Origin: Puniceicoccus vermicola
GTDB lineage: Bacteria; Verrucomicrobiota; Verrucomicrobiia; Opitutales; Puniceicoccaceae
DNA length: 64,000 nt
Direction of reading: 5' to 3'
NCBI RefSeq assembly: GCF_014230055.1
Contig: NZ_JACHVA010000053.1
Location: forward strand, 1 to 64,000
Position 1 is the stretch's first letter; the number at the start of each line of letters is the position of its first letter. A program made the position numbers and the translations under genes. Below are positions 42,256 through 50,502 of the stretch, one piece after another. The notes below the pieces were generated by a model. That model worked only from the letters and a program-made list of their open reading frames with translations. It searched no databases and was not told the origin of the DNA.

Positions 42256-44370
42256 TTGGAACGGTTCTTCGGATTTTCGCAATTTCGCGGACCCCAGGAA
42301 GGGATTGTCCGCGATATGCTGGCGGGAAAAGATCTGCTGGTGGTTTTGCCGACTGGTGGGGGGAAGTCCCTTTGCTATCAACTGCCCGCTTTGCTTTCCC
42401 AAGGGCTGACTATTGTGGTCTCCCCCCTCATCGCCTTGATGAAGGATCAGGTCGATGTTCTCCGGGCCCGCAATGCACCGGTCGCTGTCTTTCACAGTCT
42501 TCAATCTGCGGATGAACGCCGCGAGACCCTCCGTTTTCTCGAATCCGGTAAGTGCCGACTTCTCTACGTAGCCCCGGAACGGTTTCGGGCGGCCGGATTC
42601 CTCGAATCTCTCCGCGCGCATAGAATCGACCGCTTTGCCATCGACGAGGCGCACTGCCTTTCGCAGTGGGGCCACGATTTCCGACCGGATTATCTTCGGT
42701 TGGGCGAGTCGATTCAGGCTCTGGGAAATCCTCCTATTGCCGCCTTTACGGCGACGGCGACTCCGATCGTCCGCGAGGATATTTCCAAGAATCTTGGTCT
42801 GCGGGATCCAGTCATTCGGGTTTCCGGATTCTCCCGGGAGAATCTCGCTTTTCGGGTGCGACGGGTTTCGGGGGAGAAGGAGAAACTCGAAGCGGTCCGG
42901 AATCTCGTGCGTCAGTGGCGAACGGGCATCATTTACTGCGCCACCCGGAAGAAGGTGGAAAAGGTTTCCCGCGCTCTCGCCGACCAGGGAGCATCCGTCA
43001 TTTCCTACCATGGCGGGATGGAGGGCAATGCTCGCGAAGAAGCTCAAAACCGCTTCATGGCCCGAGAATACGACGTCGCAGTCGCCACCAATGCATTTGG
43101 GATGGGAATCGACCGCGCCGATGTTCGATTCGTCATTCACTACGAACTGCCCGGAAGCCCCGAGGCCTACTATCAGGAGGCTGGTCGAGCCGGTCGGGAT
43201 GGAAAGCCCGCTGAATGCGAGCTTCTCTACAATTACGCCGACCGCCGGACTCAGGAGTTCTTCATTGAGGGGTCGAACCCCGACGCGAAACTGATTCGCA
43301 CGGTTTACAGCACTCTGCGCCAGCTGGCAGACGCAAAGAACGAGCTCCTATTGCCCATCGATGATTTGGTCGATCATCTTCCGGATCGGGCCAATCCCAT
43401 GGCCGTTTCGACCTCGATCGGCATTCTCAGCCGGACGGGCTGGATCCAGCGTTTTGACGTTCCCGGTCGCAGACTGAAGGGGACGCGGCTGCTTCGCCCC
43501 AACGAACGGGCCTCCGATCTCGCCCTTGACGATGCCGCCCTCCGCGAAAAGCGGCGCCGCGATGATCAGAAACTCGAATCAGTGATTTCCTTCTGCGAGC
43601 ACTCCAGTGGCTGCCGACAGGACTGGATTCTGGATTATTTCGGAGAGGAGAGCAAGGAGCCCTGCGGGAAGTGCGATTATTGCGCATCGCGGGAGGATCC
43701 AGATCTCCGCGCGCCCTCCTCGGAAGAGCAGCTACTCGCCCGGCAAATCCTCAGCGGGGTGGCCCGCATGAGCACTCGTGTCGGCCCCCGGGATTGGAAG
43801 GCCCGATTCGGCAAAGGAAAAATTCTCGACTGCCTGATGGGCGTCGAACCCAGCGGCCCGACCGCAGAATTCATCGAAAGCCTCTCTACTTTTGGCCTTC
43901 TCGCCGATCAGCCCAAGAAGCGGCTACAATCTATTTTCCGGGAGTTGGAAAAGCGTCATTACCTGCGAACGGACCGCTCCGAGGGTTTCCCTCTGCTCAG
44001 CCTGACCGAGCGAGGGGTTCAAGTTCTCCTCAACGGCCAGACCTGCCATCTCGATTGGGACTCCATTCCCAACCAGCGGACTGCCCGCCGAAGCTCCCGT
44101 AGTAAGGCCTCTAAGGTGATTCCAGAATTGAGCGCGGAGAATGCCGAGTTGTTCGAATCCCTCCGGGAACTCCGCCGTGAAGTCGCTGCGGAACGAGGCG
44201 TCCCGGCCTTCACGATCTTCCACGATCAGACTCTCGCGGATCTCGCCGAGGATCAGCCGTCCAACATCGACGATGCCTTGCGGATCAAGGGAATCGGTCC
44301 CGCAAAGGTCGAACGCGAGCTTCCTCTCTTCCTGGCCAAGATTCGCGAGTGGAGCGCCGCCGCCTCCTGA
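42256..44370 (+). CDS. recQ: ATP-dependent DNA helicase RecQ (start uncertain)
   Basis: A 3'-5' helicase for recombination repair and restart. It has the SF2 motifs LPTGGGKSLCYQLPAL (Walker A), VVSPLIALMKDQ, IDEAHCLSQWGHDFRPDY (DEAH), AFTATAT, ATNAFGMGIDRADVR and QEAGRAGRDG. The zinc-binding CxxxxxC..CGKCDYC region (about 455-475), a winged helix and a C-terminal HRDC domain (about 625-700) complete a full-length RecQ. The listed start is a TTG at 42256, leaving only four residues before FGFSQFRGPQ and no Shine-Dalgarno. The frame is open back to 42178. An ATT at 42187 preceded by AGGG at 8 bases would give MSTKTTSIEELATDSPP, a more natural N-terminus. No ATG or GTG exists in this stretch. 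Confidence 0.95.
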   Translation: MERFFGFSQFRGPQEGIVRDMLAGKDLLVVLPTGGGKSLCYQLPALLSQGLTIVVSPLIALMKDQVDVLRARNAPVAVFHSLQSADERRETLRFLESGKCRLLYVAPERFRAAGFLESLRAHRIDRFAIDEAHCLSQWGHDFRPDYLRLGESIQALGNPPIAAFTATATPIVREDISKNLGLRDPVIRVSGFSRENLAFRVRRVSGEKEKLEAVRNLVRQWRTGIIYCATRKKVEKVSRALADQGASVISYHGGMEGNAREEAQNRFMAREYDVAVATNAFGMGIDRADVRFVIHYELPGSPEAYYQEAGRAGRDGKPAECELLYNYADRRTQEFFIEGSNPDAKLIRTVYSTLRQLADAKNELLLPIDDLVDHLPDRANPMAVSTSIGILSRTGWIQRFDVPGRRLKGTRLLRPNERASDLALDDAALREKRRRDDQKLESVISFCEHSSGCRQDWILDYFGEESKEPCGKCDYCASREDPDLRAPSSEEQLLARQILSGVARMSTRVGPRDWKARFGKGKILDCLMGVEPSGPTAEFIESLSTFGLLADQPKKRLQSIFRELEKRHYLRTDRSEGFPLLSLTERGVQVLLNGQTCHLDWDSIPNQRTARRSSRSKASKVIPELSAENAELFESLRELRREVAAERGVPAFTIFHDQTLADLAEDQPSNIDDALRIKGIGPAKVERELPLFLAKIREWSAAAS

Positions 44371-44420
44371 GAGTGACTTCTGTGATCCGGGATACGTAGA
44401 TCCGGATTTCTCCGAAACGC

Positions 44421-46037
44421 CTAACGCGCCCAAGCCGGCAGTTCCCCAAGGACGATGCCGAAGATGGGAATGAAGAGCAGGTAGAGGACGAGCGGGATCA
44501 GGAACAGCCCGATCACATTCAGCCCAAACCCGCTGCGAGCCATTTGGGGAATGGTGACGTGGCCGGAACCAAAGACGATGGCGTTCGGTGGGGTGGCGAC
44601 CGGAAGCATGAAGGCGCACGAAGCCGCAAGCGCTGCCGGAGCCAAGAGTAGTAACGGATTCTCGCCCAGCCCGATTGCGGTCCCGGCAAGGACCGGCATC
44701 AGCATTGCCGAGGTCGCGGTATTCGAGGTCAATTCCGTTAGGAAGACCACGAGCGTCGTCACCCCAATGACAATGAAAATCATGGGCATTCCTTCCAAGA
44801 TCTGAACTTGGTCGACCACCCAAACCGCCAAGCCAGAGGCATCAAATCCCTCCGCCAGGGCCAATCCGCCCCCGAAGAGAATGAGAACGCCCCACGGGAG
44901 TTTGGCGGCCCACTCCCAGTTCATGACAAAGATACGCTTCCGCAAATTCAGCGGGATCAGGAAGAGGAGAACGGCCCCACCAATGGCGATGGTCGAATCC
45001 TTTACAAAGGAAGGTTCGGGAAAAATTGCCGCGATCGTCGGCCGAAAAATCCAAGCAAGCCCGGTCAGCGCGAAGACGATCGCCGTCCAGCGTTCACCGG
45101 AGGACATCTTTCCCATCTGCTGCAACTCGTCGTTGACGATCTTCTCGGCATCGGCGACCTCTAGTTTGGCCATGGGATTGGCAATCCGGGTCAGCCAGAG
45201 CCAGCATAGGGGAAGAAAGACTCCGGTAAAAGGGATGCCCACTGCCAACCACTTGGCAAAAGTGATCTCATAACCGAAAGACTTGGAAAGGTAGGAGGCG
45301 AGGACGGTGTTCGGGGGGGTTCCGATCAGAGTGGCCATTCCTCCAATTGACGCAGCGTAGGCGATCCCCAGCATGAGATTGAGAAACAACGGCTCTGATT
45401 TCTTCGCATCATGCCCCTCACGGGTCAGATCGGCGGAAACCTGCATGGTGACGGCGATCCCGATGGGCATCATCATCACCGCGGTGGCAGTGTTTGAGAC
45501 GAAGGCCGAGAGGATGGCGGTTGCGAGCATAAACCCGAGGACCAATCGCCCCGCCGAAAACCCGGTCACTTTAATGATGTGGAGGGCGATCCGGCGATGC
45601 AGGTTCCATCGCTGCATGGCGAGGGCGATGATGAACCCACCCATAAAAAGGAAAATCAAATGATTGCCGTAGGCGAGCGTGGTCGCGGGTGTGGGGAGGA
45701 TTCCGAGGGTCGGAAAGAGCACGATGGGCAGCAAACTCGTGACTGGAATCGGGATCGCCTCGCTGATCCACCAGATCGCCATAAGGGAAGCAACCGCCGC
45801 CATTCTCCAAGCTTCGATCGACATGCCCCCGGGAGCCGGAAGGAAAAGAACGACGATAAAAACCAAAGGCCCGACAAAGAGGCCGACGCGCTGTCGCATG
45901 CCGAACTCGCGGGAATGATCATCGTCCGAACGTTTCGGATCTTTCTGCACCCGATAATGCTGATCGGAGGGTGCGGCTTCCAAGACACCGGGAAGATCAT
46001 CATCCCGGTCAGGATCTCTATTGGGGGACTGGGGCAA
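44421..46037 (-). CDS. Sodium/dicarboxylate symporter-like permease (DASS/SLC13 family)
   Basis: An inner-membrane symporter probably moving di- or tricarboxylates (or sulfate) with sodium. It contains the two SNT signatures of the family, SNTATAVMMMP and SNTATSAMLMP, each in a re-entrant helix. Other DASS text includes WWISEAIPIPVTSLLP and GTPPNTVL, with about 11-12 hydrophobic helices. The frame opens at a TTG (46037) and gives 538 aa with a 46-residue hydrophilic N-terminus. An ATG at 45899 (MRQRVGLFVGPL) would start right before the first helix and is equally possible; neither has a good Shine-Dalgarno. It is convergent with recQ. Confidence 0.88.
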   Translation of the reverse strand: MPQSPNRDPDRDDDLPGVLEAAPSDQHYRVQKDPKRSDDDHSREFGMRQRVGLFVGPLVFIVVLFLPAPGGMSIEAWRMAAVASLMAIWWISEAIPIPVTSLLPIVLFPTLGILPTPATTLAYGNHLIFLFMGGFIIALAMQRWNLHRRIALHIIKVTGFSAGRLVLGFMLATAILSAFVSNTATAVMMMPIGIAVTMQVSADLTREGHDAKKSEPLFLNLMLGIAYAASIGGMATLIGTPPNTVLASYLSKSFGYEITFAKWLAVGIPFTGVFLPLCWLWLTRIANPMAKLEVADAEKIVNDELQQMGKMSSGERWTAIVFALTGLAWIFRPTIAAIFPEPSFVKDSTIAIGGAVLLFLIPLNLRKRIFVMNWEWAAKLPWGVLILFGGGLALAEGFDASGLAVWVVDQVQILEGMPMIFIVIGVTTLVVFLTELTSNTATSAMLMPVLAGTAIGLGENPLLLLAPAALAASCAFMLPVATPPNAIVFGSGHVTIPQMARSGFGLNVIGLFLIPLVLYLLFIPIFGIVLGELPAWAR

Positions 46038-46083
46038 AACAGCTGAGAAAGGAGGGGGGAGGAGTGGGGTGAGTTGTCAGACG

Positions 46084-46389
46084 TTATGAACCTCCAGCGT
46101 GAGGATCAAGCTCTTGCGGACCTCGCCCTTCGTTCGACTTAAAATAGCGGCCGGTGGTCTTATCCCGTTCGTATCGGGTAAACCCGGATTGGGTGAGGTT
46201 ATCGGCTTCGAGTTTACCCCCCCAATCGGCGTAGGTTGCGTTGATGCCCGGAGCCGTAAAGATCTTCCGCATCTTTTCGCCGGTTATCGGATGAGTCTCG
46301 AGCGGCTCAGCTCCAAACGCTTGCTCGGCCTCATAGACCTCGACAACTTTCCCGGCGTCATCGAGGACCTCGTAAGTATAGATCGGCAT
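46084..46389 (-). CDS. FmdB-like small protein lacking the zinc cysteines
   Basis: A 101-aa protein that begins MPIYTYEVLDDAGKVVEVYEAE and continues ITGEKMRKIFTAPGIN. FmdB-type zinc ribbons begin MPIYEYxCxxCG and have a later CPxCG...K..S. The layout of start, ITGE/CPxCG slot and following K+hydrophobic turn matches. All cysteines are missing here, so no metal site can form. The remaining part has ADWGGKLEADNL and ends DPHAGGS. It lies 18 bases downstream of the coiled-coil protein gene on the same strand, suggesting one transcript. Function unknown. Confidence 0.7.
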   Translation of the reverse strand: MPIYTYEVLDDAGKVVEVYEAEQAFGAEPLETHPITGEKMRKIFTAPGINATYADWGGKLEADNLTQSGFTRYERDKTTGRYFKSNEGRGPQELDPHAGGS

Positions 46390-46407
46390 GCCAAAAACGA
46401 TTCCGAA

Positions 46408-46686
46408 TCAGCCCTGACGGACCCCATTCTTCTTTTCTTCGCACTCTTCCTCGAGGCGGCGCTTTTCCTCGCGCAATTCGCGCTCCAAGGCATCGACTTC
46501 GGCCCCGTTGCCACTCGCCCGCGCAGCGACAATCTTGCCCTGCAGGAAAACCTCCCGCTCGGCAACCTTGGCCCGATAGGTCTGGGAGATCTCTTCGAGC
46601 TTTTGCTTTTGCTCATCCGAGAGTTCCCGAGTCGAAGGTTCGTCCTTTTCCAGACGTTCCATCGCGAGTTCATAAGCACTTTTCAT
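46408..46686 (-). CDS. Small coiled-coil protein of unknown function
   Basis: A 92-aa, highly charged, almost wholly helical protein (SDEQKQKLEEISQTYRAKVAE, partial; later ALERELREEKRRLEEECEEKK). Heptad-like Leu/Glu/Lys repeats predict a coiled coil along most of its length. The ATG at 46686 opens MKSAYELAMERLEKD. It probably shares a transcript with the FmdB-like gene downstream (18-base gap). I recall similar short proteins in Verrucomicrobiota but cannot name a function. Confidence 0.65.
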   Translation of the reverse strand: MKSAYELAMERLEKDEPSTRELSDEQKQKLEEISQTYRAKVAEREVFLQGKIVAARASGNGAEVDALERELREEKRRLEEECEEKKNGVRQG

Positions 46687-46765
46687 TACAAAAAACGCTA
46701 GAACTTCTCCTGATCGCCATCAACTGCAAAGAATGGCGATCCGGATCTGTAAAAAGCCACCCGCG

Positions 46766-46924
46766 CTATTTACGCAGGATGACCCAGACGGCGTGAATGA
46801 TGCCCGGAATGTAACCGAGAAGGGTCAGAAGAATATTGAGCCAGAATTGCAGCCCGATCCCGACCTGAAGAAAGACGCCCAAAGGCGGGAGAAGAATGGC
46901 GAGAATAATGCGAATGACATCCAT
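46766..46924 (-). CDS. YqaE/Pmp3-family small membrane protein
   Basis: A 52-aa protein of two hydrophobic helices. It has the Pmp3 family pattern: DVIRIILAILLPPLGVFLQVGIG in helix 1 (quoted in part: LPPLGVFLQVG) and FWLNILLTLLGYIPGIIHAVWVI in helix 2 (motif LTLLGYIPGIIHA). The family is linked to membrane potential and salt or cold stress. I use the ATG at 46924; a longer frame reaches 47029 but would add a non-conserved leader. The roughly 200-base gap toward the Nif3-family gene holds a CCGCTGG/CCAGCGG stem (46955-46985) and no other signal I recognise. Confidence 0.88.
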   Translation of the reverse strand: MDVIRIILAILLPPLGVFLQVGIGLQFWLNILLTLLGYIPGIIHAVWVILRK

Positions 46925-47122
46925 GATAAAAGTAATGTTAAGGAAGGTAGAGGACCGCTGGGAAATCAGGAGGATTCTCCAGCGGAAAAACCCAACGATG
47001 GATATTCCTCCGGGAAACCTCGACCCCATAAGGATCAGGCGAAAGTAGGAGCCCGCGGGTGCGACATCCCTGGAAATCGCTCTCTCCTTGTCAATCGGGA
47101 CAAAACATGAGATCCCTCTGGA

Positions 47123-47878
47123 ATGGTCGAGCTTCAGAAGGTAGTTTCATTTTGTGATCGGCGCACTCGCCGGAAGGACATCCGCGATTTTCCGCCGGCG
47201 CACAACGGGCTTCAGATTGAAAATAACGGAGTCGTAACGAAGATCGGGGCCGCGGTCGACGCGGGCGAACGCCCTTTCCAAATCGCAGCGGAGAAAGGGA
47301 TCGATTTCCTCATCGTTCACCACGGTCTCTACTGGGTCCCCCCGGTCCCGCTGACCGGACCTGCCTATCGGAAGACCCGGACGGCGATCGAAAAAAACCT
47401 CGCCGTGTACGGAAGCCATCTGCCTCTGGACTGCCATCCCGAGATCGGAAACAACGCCTTGCTGGCAAAAGCGCTGGATCTCACCCGCCTCGAAACCTTC
47501 CTCCCCTATGAAGGCAACAACATCGGGCTGGTGACCAACGCTCCCGCGAGCCGGGATGAGTTGAAGTATCGTCTTGAGCGTCTCTTCCCCGGTGGGGTCG
47601 TCGCGATGGAAGAGGGATCCGAGCGTCCCCAGAAGATCGCCATCCTGACCGGAAGCGGTTCCAGCGCGGTTGAGCATCTGGCCGAGATCGGCGTGGACAC
47701 CCTCATCACCGGCGAACTCAAACAGCACTTCTTCAACATTGCCCAAGAGGAGAAACTCAACCTCTTTGCCTGCGGCCACTATCGGACCGAGACCTTTGGT
47801 GTCCGGGCGCTCGCCGAGGAAACCGCCAAGTATTTTGACCTGCCCTGCGAGTTTGTCGCGACCGACTGCCCGCTCTGA
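47123..47878 (+). CDS. Nif3-like dinuclear metal-centre hexameric protein (GTP cyclohydrolase 1 type 2 homologue)
   Basis: A 251-aa protein of the NIF3/YbgI family. Metal-binding motifs are FLIVHHGLYW (HHG, about 63-72), YGSHLPLDCHPEIGNNALL (about 95-113) and the C-terminal GHYRTETFGV. NGLQIENNG near residue 30 is also typical. E. coli YbgI and Bacillus YqfO are homologues; the real substrate is unsettled, and the cyclohydrolase name comes from a Helicobacter homologue. The ATG at 47123 fits the family start. It is followed by aroQ after 69 bases on the same strand. Confidence 0.9.
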   Translation: MVELQKVVSFCDRRTRRKDIRDFPPAHNGLQIENNGVVTKIGAAVDAGERPFQIAAEKGIDFLIVHHGLYWVPPVPLTGPAYRKTRTAIEKNLAVYGSHLPLDCHPEIGNNALLAKALDLTRLETFLPYEGNNIGLVTNAPASRDELKYRLERLFPGGVVAMEEGSERPQKIAILTGSGSSAVEHLAEIGVDTLITGELKQHFFNIAQEEKLNLFACGHYRTETFGVRALAEETAKYFDLPCEFVATDCPL

Positions 47879-47947
47879 GTTGCAGCTCGGATTCCACCGC
47901 AAAAAATCGCCTCGTAAGTTTTTGCCAAACCCGACAACGTCATATCC

Positions 47948-48394
47948 ATGTCCACGCATCCCATCGGTCTCTTAAACGGTCCCAACCTCGGGCGGCTGGG
48001 AATTCGTGAACCTGACGTTTACGGCACAACCACCCTCTCGCAGGTCGAAGATACCTTCCGCGAAGAAGCCGCCAAGTTGGGCGTGGTGGTCGAGTGCTTT
48101 CAGTCGAACCACGAAGGCACGCTCATCGACCAGATCGAGCACTGGACCGATAAACATTTTGCCGGGGTCATCATCAACCCGGGCGGTTTTACTCACACAA
48201 GTGTCGCCCTCCGGGACGCCATCGCGTCATCAGATGTCCCCTTTATTGAAGTTCACCTTTCGAACGTTCATCAACGGGAGGAATTCCGCCATCGTTCCCT
48301 GACAGCAGGAGTATGCGAAGCGGTGATTGCTGGATTGGGTCCGAACGGCTACTACGCAGCGCTCCGACATCTCGTCGGACAAATCCGGAAGTAA
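47948..48394 (+). CDS. aroQ: 3-Dehydroquinate dehydratase, type II
   Basis: Shikimate-pathway enzyme converting 3-dehydroquinate to 3-dehydroshikimate; a 148-aa dodecameric enzyme. Type II signatures are [19 protein letters not shown] (catalytic Arg and Tyr), [29 protein letters not shown] (catalytic His nearby) and [17 protein letters not shown]. Length and motifs are standard. It follows the Nif3-family gene and is convergent with the BASS transporter gene 7 bases away. Other aromatic-pathway genes (tyrA, aroA) lie about 4 kb downstream but are separately transcribed. Confidence 0.96.
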   Translation: MSTHPIGLLNGPNLGRLGIREPDVYGTTTLSQVEDTFREEAAKLGVVVECFQSNHEGTLIDQIEHWTDKHFAGVIINPGGFTHTSVALRDAIASSDVPFIEVHLSNVHQREEFRHRSLTAGVCEAVIAGLGPNGYYAALRHLVGQIRK

Positions 48395-48401
48395 GCCCGG
48401 C

Positions 48402-49424
48402 TTAGATCTCGCCGGTTGGATGGGTGCTACGCCCATGAAATCGGGCGGCCAGAAAACTGCCCACCGTGAGCTGCAGAGGATGGTAAATCATGAGTGGCAG
48501 GAGGATCAGCCCCATCGGCGGTAGATCACCCGCCTCACTGGCGGCCAGAAAAAAGGCCGTTGCCATCGGAGCTCCGGTCGCCAGCCCTTTTTGGGTTCCA
48601 CAGAAATAAGCGGCGACACGCTCGCCAAAGCTCATCCGAATCTTGCCGATAACGATCAAGAAGAGTCCCGAGAAGAGGACAAAATAGAGGACGACTCCGG
48701 CGAACGTCCATAACAGCCGAATCCAGGTAAACTGGTCCCACTCCCCTTTTGCCGCACTCCCGGCAAAAAGAATCCAGACGATACCGACGATGAGAGCCTG
48801 GCTAAGCATACCGACCTTGCGCTTCACCCAGTCAACTCCTCTCGGCAACACGAGACGGAAAATCTGGCCGATGGCCATAGGGATGGCGATGAGCTTGCCC
48901 ACCCGCAACAGGGCATCCCCAAAAGACATATCCACTTTCTCCCCGCCGGCATGCATCCAGAAAACGACTCCCAACGGCACCATGACAATCCCGGCCAAGT
49001 TGGACAACGTGACGCCGAAAAGAGCGGCGGCCGAGTCTCCCCGAGCCGCGACCGTCAGCGCGACGGCCGAGGATACCGTGGTCGGCAGAATTCCGAGATA
49101 GAGAAAACCGGGGATCGAGCTAGGGTCTGTCGGGCTCCAGGGTGAGGCGAAAAGCAACCACGCCAGAGAAGGCGCGAGGATGAAGTTGAACCCCAAGACA
49201 ATGGTGTGAAATTTCCAGAGGAGGATCCCGCGAGCCAGCTCCTTCACCGGCAGCACCATCCCCTGCAGGAAGAAAATCACGAAAACCGCGACCTTTACAA
49301 AAAAGTCGGGATTCCAAAATCCCGCTGGCTCACCGACACGGGGAAACAACAACCCCATTCCTACCGCCACGAAGATCATGACGGGGAACCAATTCTTATT
49401 CCACCAGCCTCGGGGAGAACTCAC
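48402..49424 (-). CDS. Bile acid:sodium symporter family protein (SBF-like)
   Basis: A 340-aa inner-membrane protein with ten hydrophobic helices, of the SBF-like (PF13593-type) branch of the BASS family. Typical text: FFLQGMVLPVKELARG, LPTTVSSAVALTVAARGD (crossover helix), TLSNLAGIVMVPL and FCGTQKGLATGAPMA (second crossover). Transport of an organic anion with sodium is expected; the substrate is unknown. Its ATG overlaps the adenosine deaminase stop as ATGA (49421-49424), so the two are translationally coupled with the deaminase first. That pairing hints at a transported metabolite related to purine or nucleoside salvage, which is only an inference. Confidence 0.88.
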   Translation of the reverse strand: MSSPRGWWNKNWFPVMIFVAVGMGLLFPRVGEPAGFWNPDFFVKVAVFVIFFLQGMVLPVKELARGILLWKFHTIVLGFNFILAPSLAWLLFASPWSPTDPSSIPGFLYLGILPTTVSSAVALTVAARGDSAAALFGVTLSNLAGIVMVPLGVVFWMHAGGEKVDMSFGDALLRVGKLIAIPMAIGQIFRLVLPRGVDWVKRKVGMLSQALIVGIVWILFAGSAAKGEWDQFTWIRLLWTFAGVVLYFVLFSGLFLIVIGKIRMSFGERVAAYFCGTQKGLATGAPMATAFFLAASEAGDLPPMGLILLPLMIYHPLQLTVGSFLAARFHGRSTHPTGEI

Positions 49425-50446
49425 CGAGCGGCTCCTCCGAAATTCTTCATAACCCCCTCGAGCTCCCGAATCAGCGATTGCCTGCGGGACTCTTCAAGAT
49501 GGGCGACCTCAAAGCCATTGCGGGCGATGCGACCGATTTCCTCGACGGAGAATCCACAATCGTAATAGAGCGCGGCATAATCATCGATCAGGCGATTGCC
49601 AAAGAAGGTTGGATCATCCGAGCTCACGGTCACCCGAACCCCTGCGTCAAAAAGTCGGCGAATCGGGTGGCTGGGCATCGAATCAATGCCATTCACGGCC
49701 AGCTTCAGGTTACTGATTGGGCAGACATCCAAAGTGACGTTCTCAGCGATCAACAAATCGACCGTCGCCGGATCCTCGATCGCCCGCACCCCATGCGCGA
49801 TACGCTCGACCTTCAATTCCCGCACGACCTGAGCCACAAAATCGGCTCCGCGGAATTCTCCCGCATGGGCTCGATTACGCTTTCCGGCTTCCCTCATGGC
49901 CGCCCAGGCTCCGGCAGTCCATTCTTCGAAAGGAAGATCCTCAGGGCCGTGAAGGTCAAAACCATCCAGATTATCCCAGCCGGGGGCTTCATCGATCCAC
50001 TCCCCTACCTGGCCCGTGTAATCGTTGTGAAGCAGTCCGGCATAGATCCGCACCTCCATACCCTCTGGCACCTCGCCGCGGATGGCCTCAATGACCTCCT
50101 TCGGGTGAACCTCTGGCAGACCGACGACGAGGCCCAGATGAAAACTCACCTCCAGATACCGAACGCCCTGATCCCAGCATTCGAGAAAAACGGCCCGGGC
50201 ACCTTCCCTGTAGCGATCGAGTGAATTGAAGAATGGGAGCGCGCACTGAAGGAGGCCCTCATTGAACTCATCAAAACTTCGGTAGCGGAAATCCTGCCCC
50301 CAGTAGGGAGGATCTTCCGGATTCAGCGAATCAACATACTTCCGATAAACCGAAAGCGGGACCGCGCCCTCGAGGTGCAGGTGGGTTTCGGTTTTGGGGA
50401 GGGATCGGAAAAATCCCTCCATTTCTGAATCCATTGGGTACCGCAT
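49421..50446 (-). CDS. add: Adenosine deaminase family protein
   Basis: A zinc hydrolase of 341 aa. Metal and catalytic residues are visible in THLHLEGA (HxH near 21), HAGEFRG (His and catalytic Glu near 195), RIAHGVRA (His) and SSDDPTFFGN (Asp pair near 277). FHLGLVVG and CPISNLKL are also family text. The family includes adenosine, adenine and other 6-aminopurine deaminases. The substrate-loop text SLNPEDPPYWGQ differs from E. coli Add, so the exact purine is uncertain. The ATG at 50446 is used; an ATG four codons in (MDSEMEGFF) would also serve. It is coupled to the SBF-like transporter by a 4-base overlap. Confidence 0.88.
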   Translation of the reverse strand: MRYPMDSEMEGFFRSLPKTETHLHLEGAVPLSVYRKYVDSLNPEDPPYWGQDFRYRSFDEFNEGLLQCALPFFNSLDRYREGARAVFLECWDQGVRYLEVSFHLGLVVGLPEVHPKEVIEAIRGEVPEGMEVRIYAGLLHNDYTGQVGEWIDEAPGWDNLDGFDLHGPEDLPFEEWTAGAWAAMREAGKRNRAHAGEFRGADFVAQVVRELKVERIAHGVRAIEDPATVDLLIAENVTLDVCPISNLKLAVNGIDSMPSHPIRRLFDAGVRVTVSSDDPTFFGNRLIDDYAALYYDCGFSVEEIGRIARNGFEVAHLEESRRQSLIRELEGVMKNFGGAAR

Positions 50447-50502
50447 GACTCTAAATAAAATACTCGCCCCATCGAGAGGACGAAGTCGACCGTCATTCCT
50501 TC

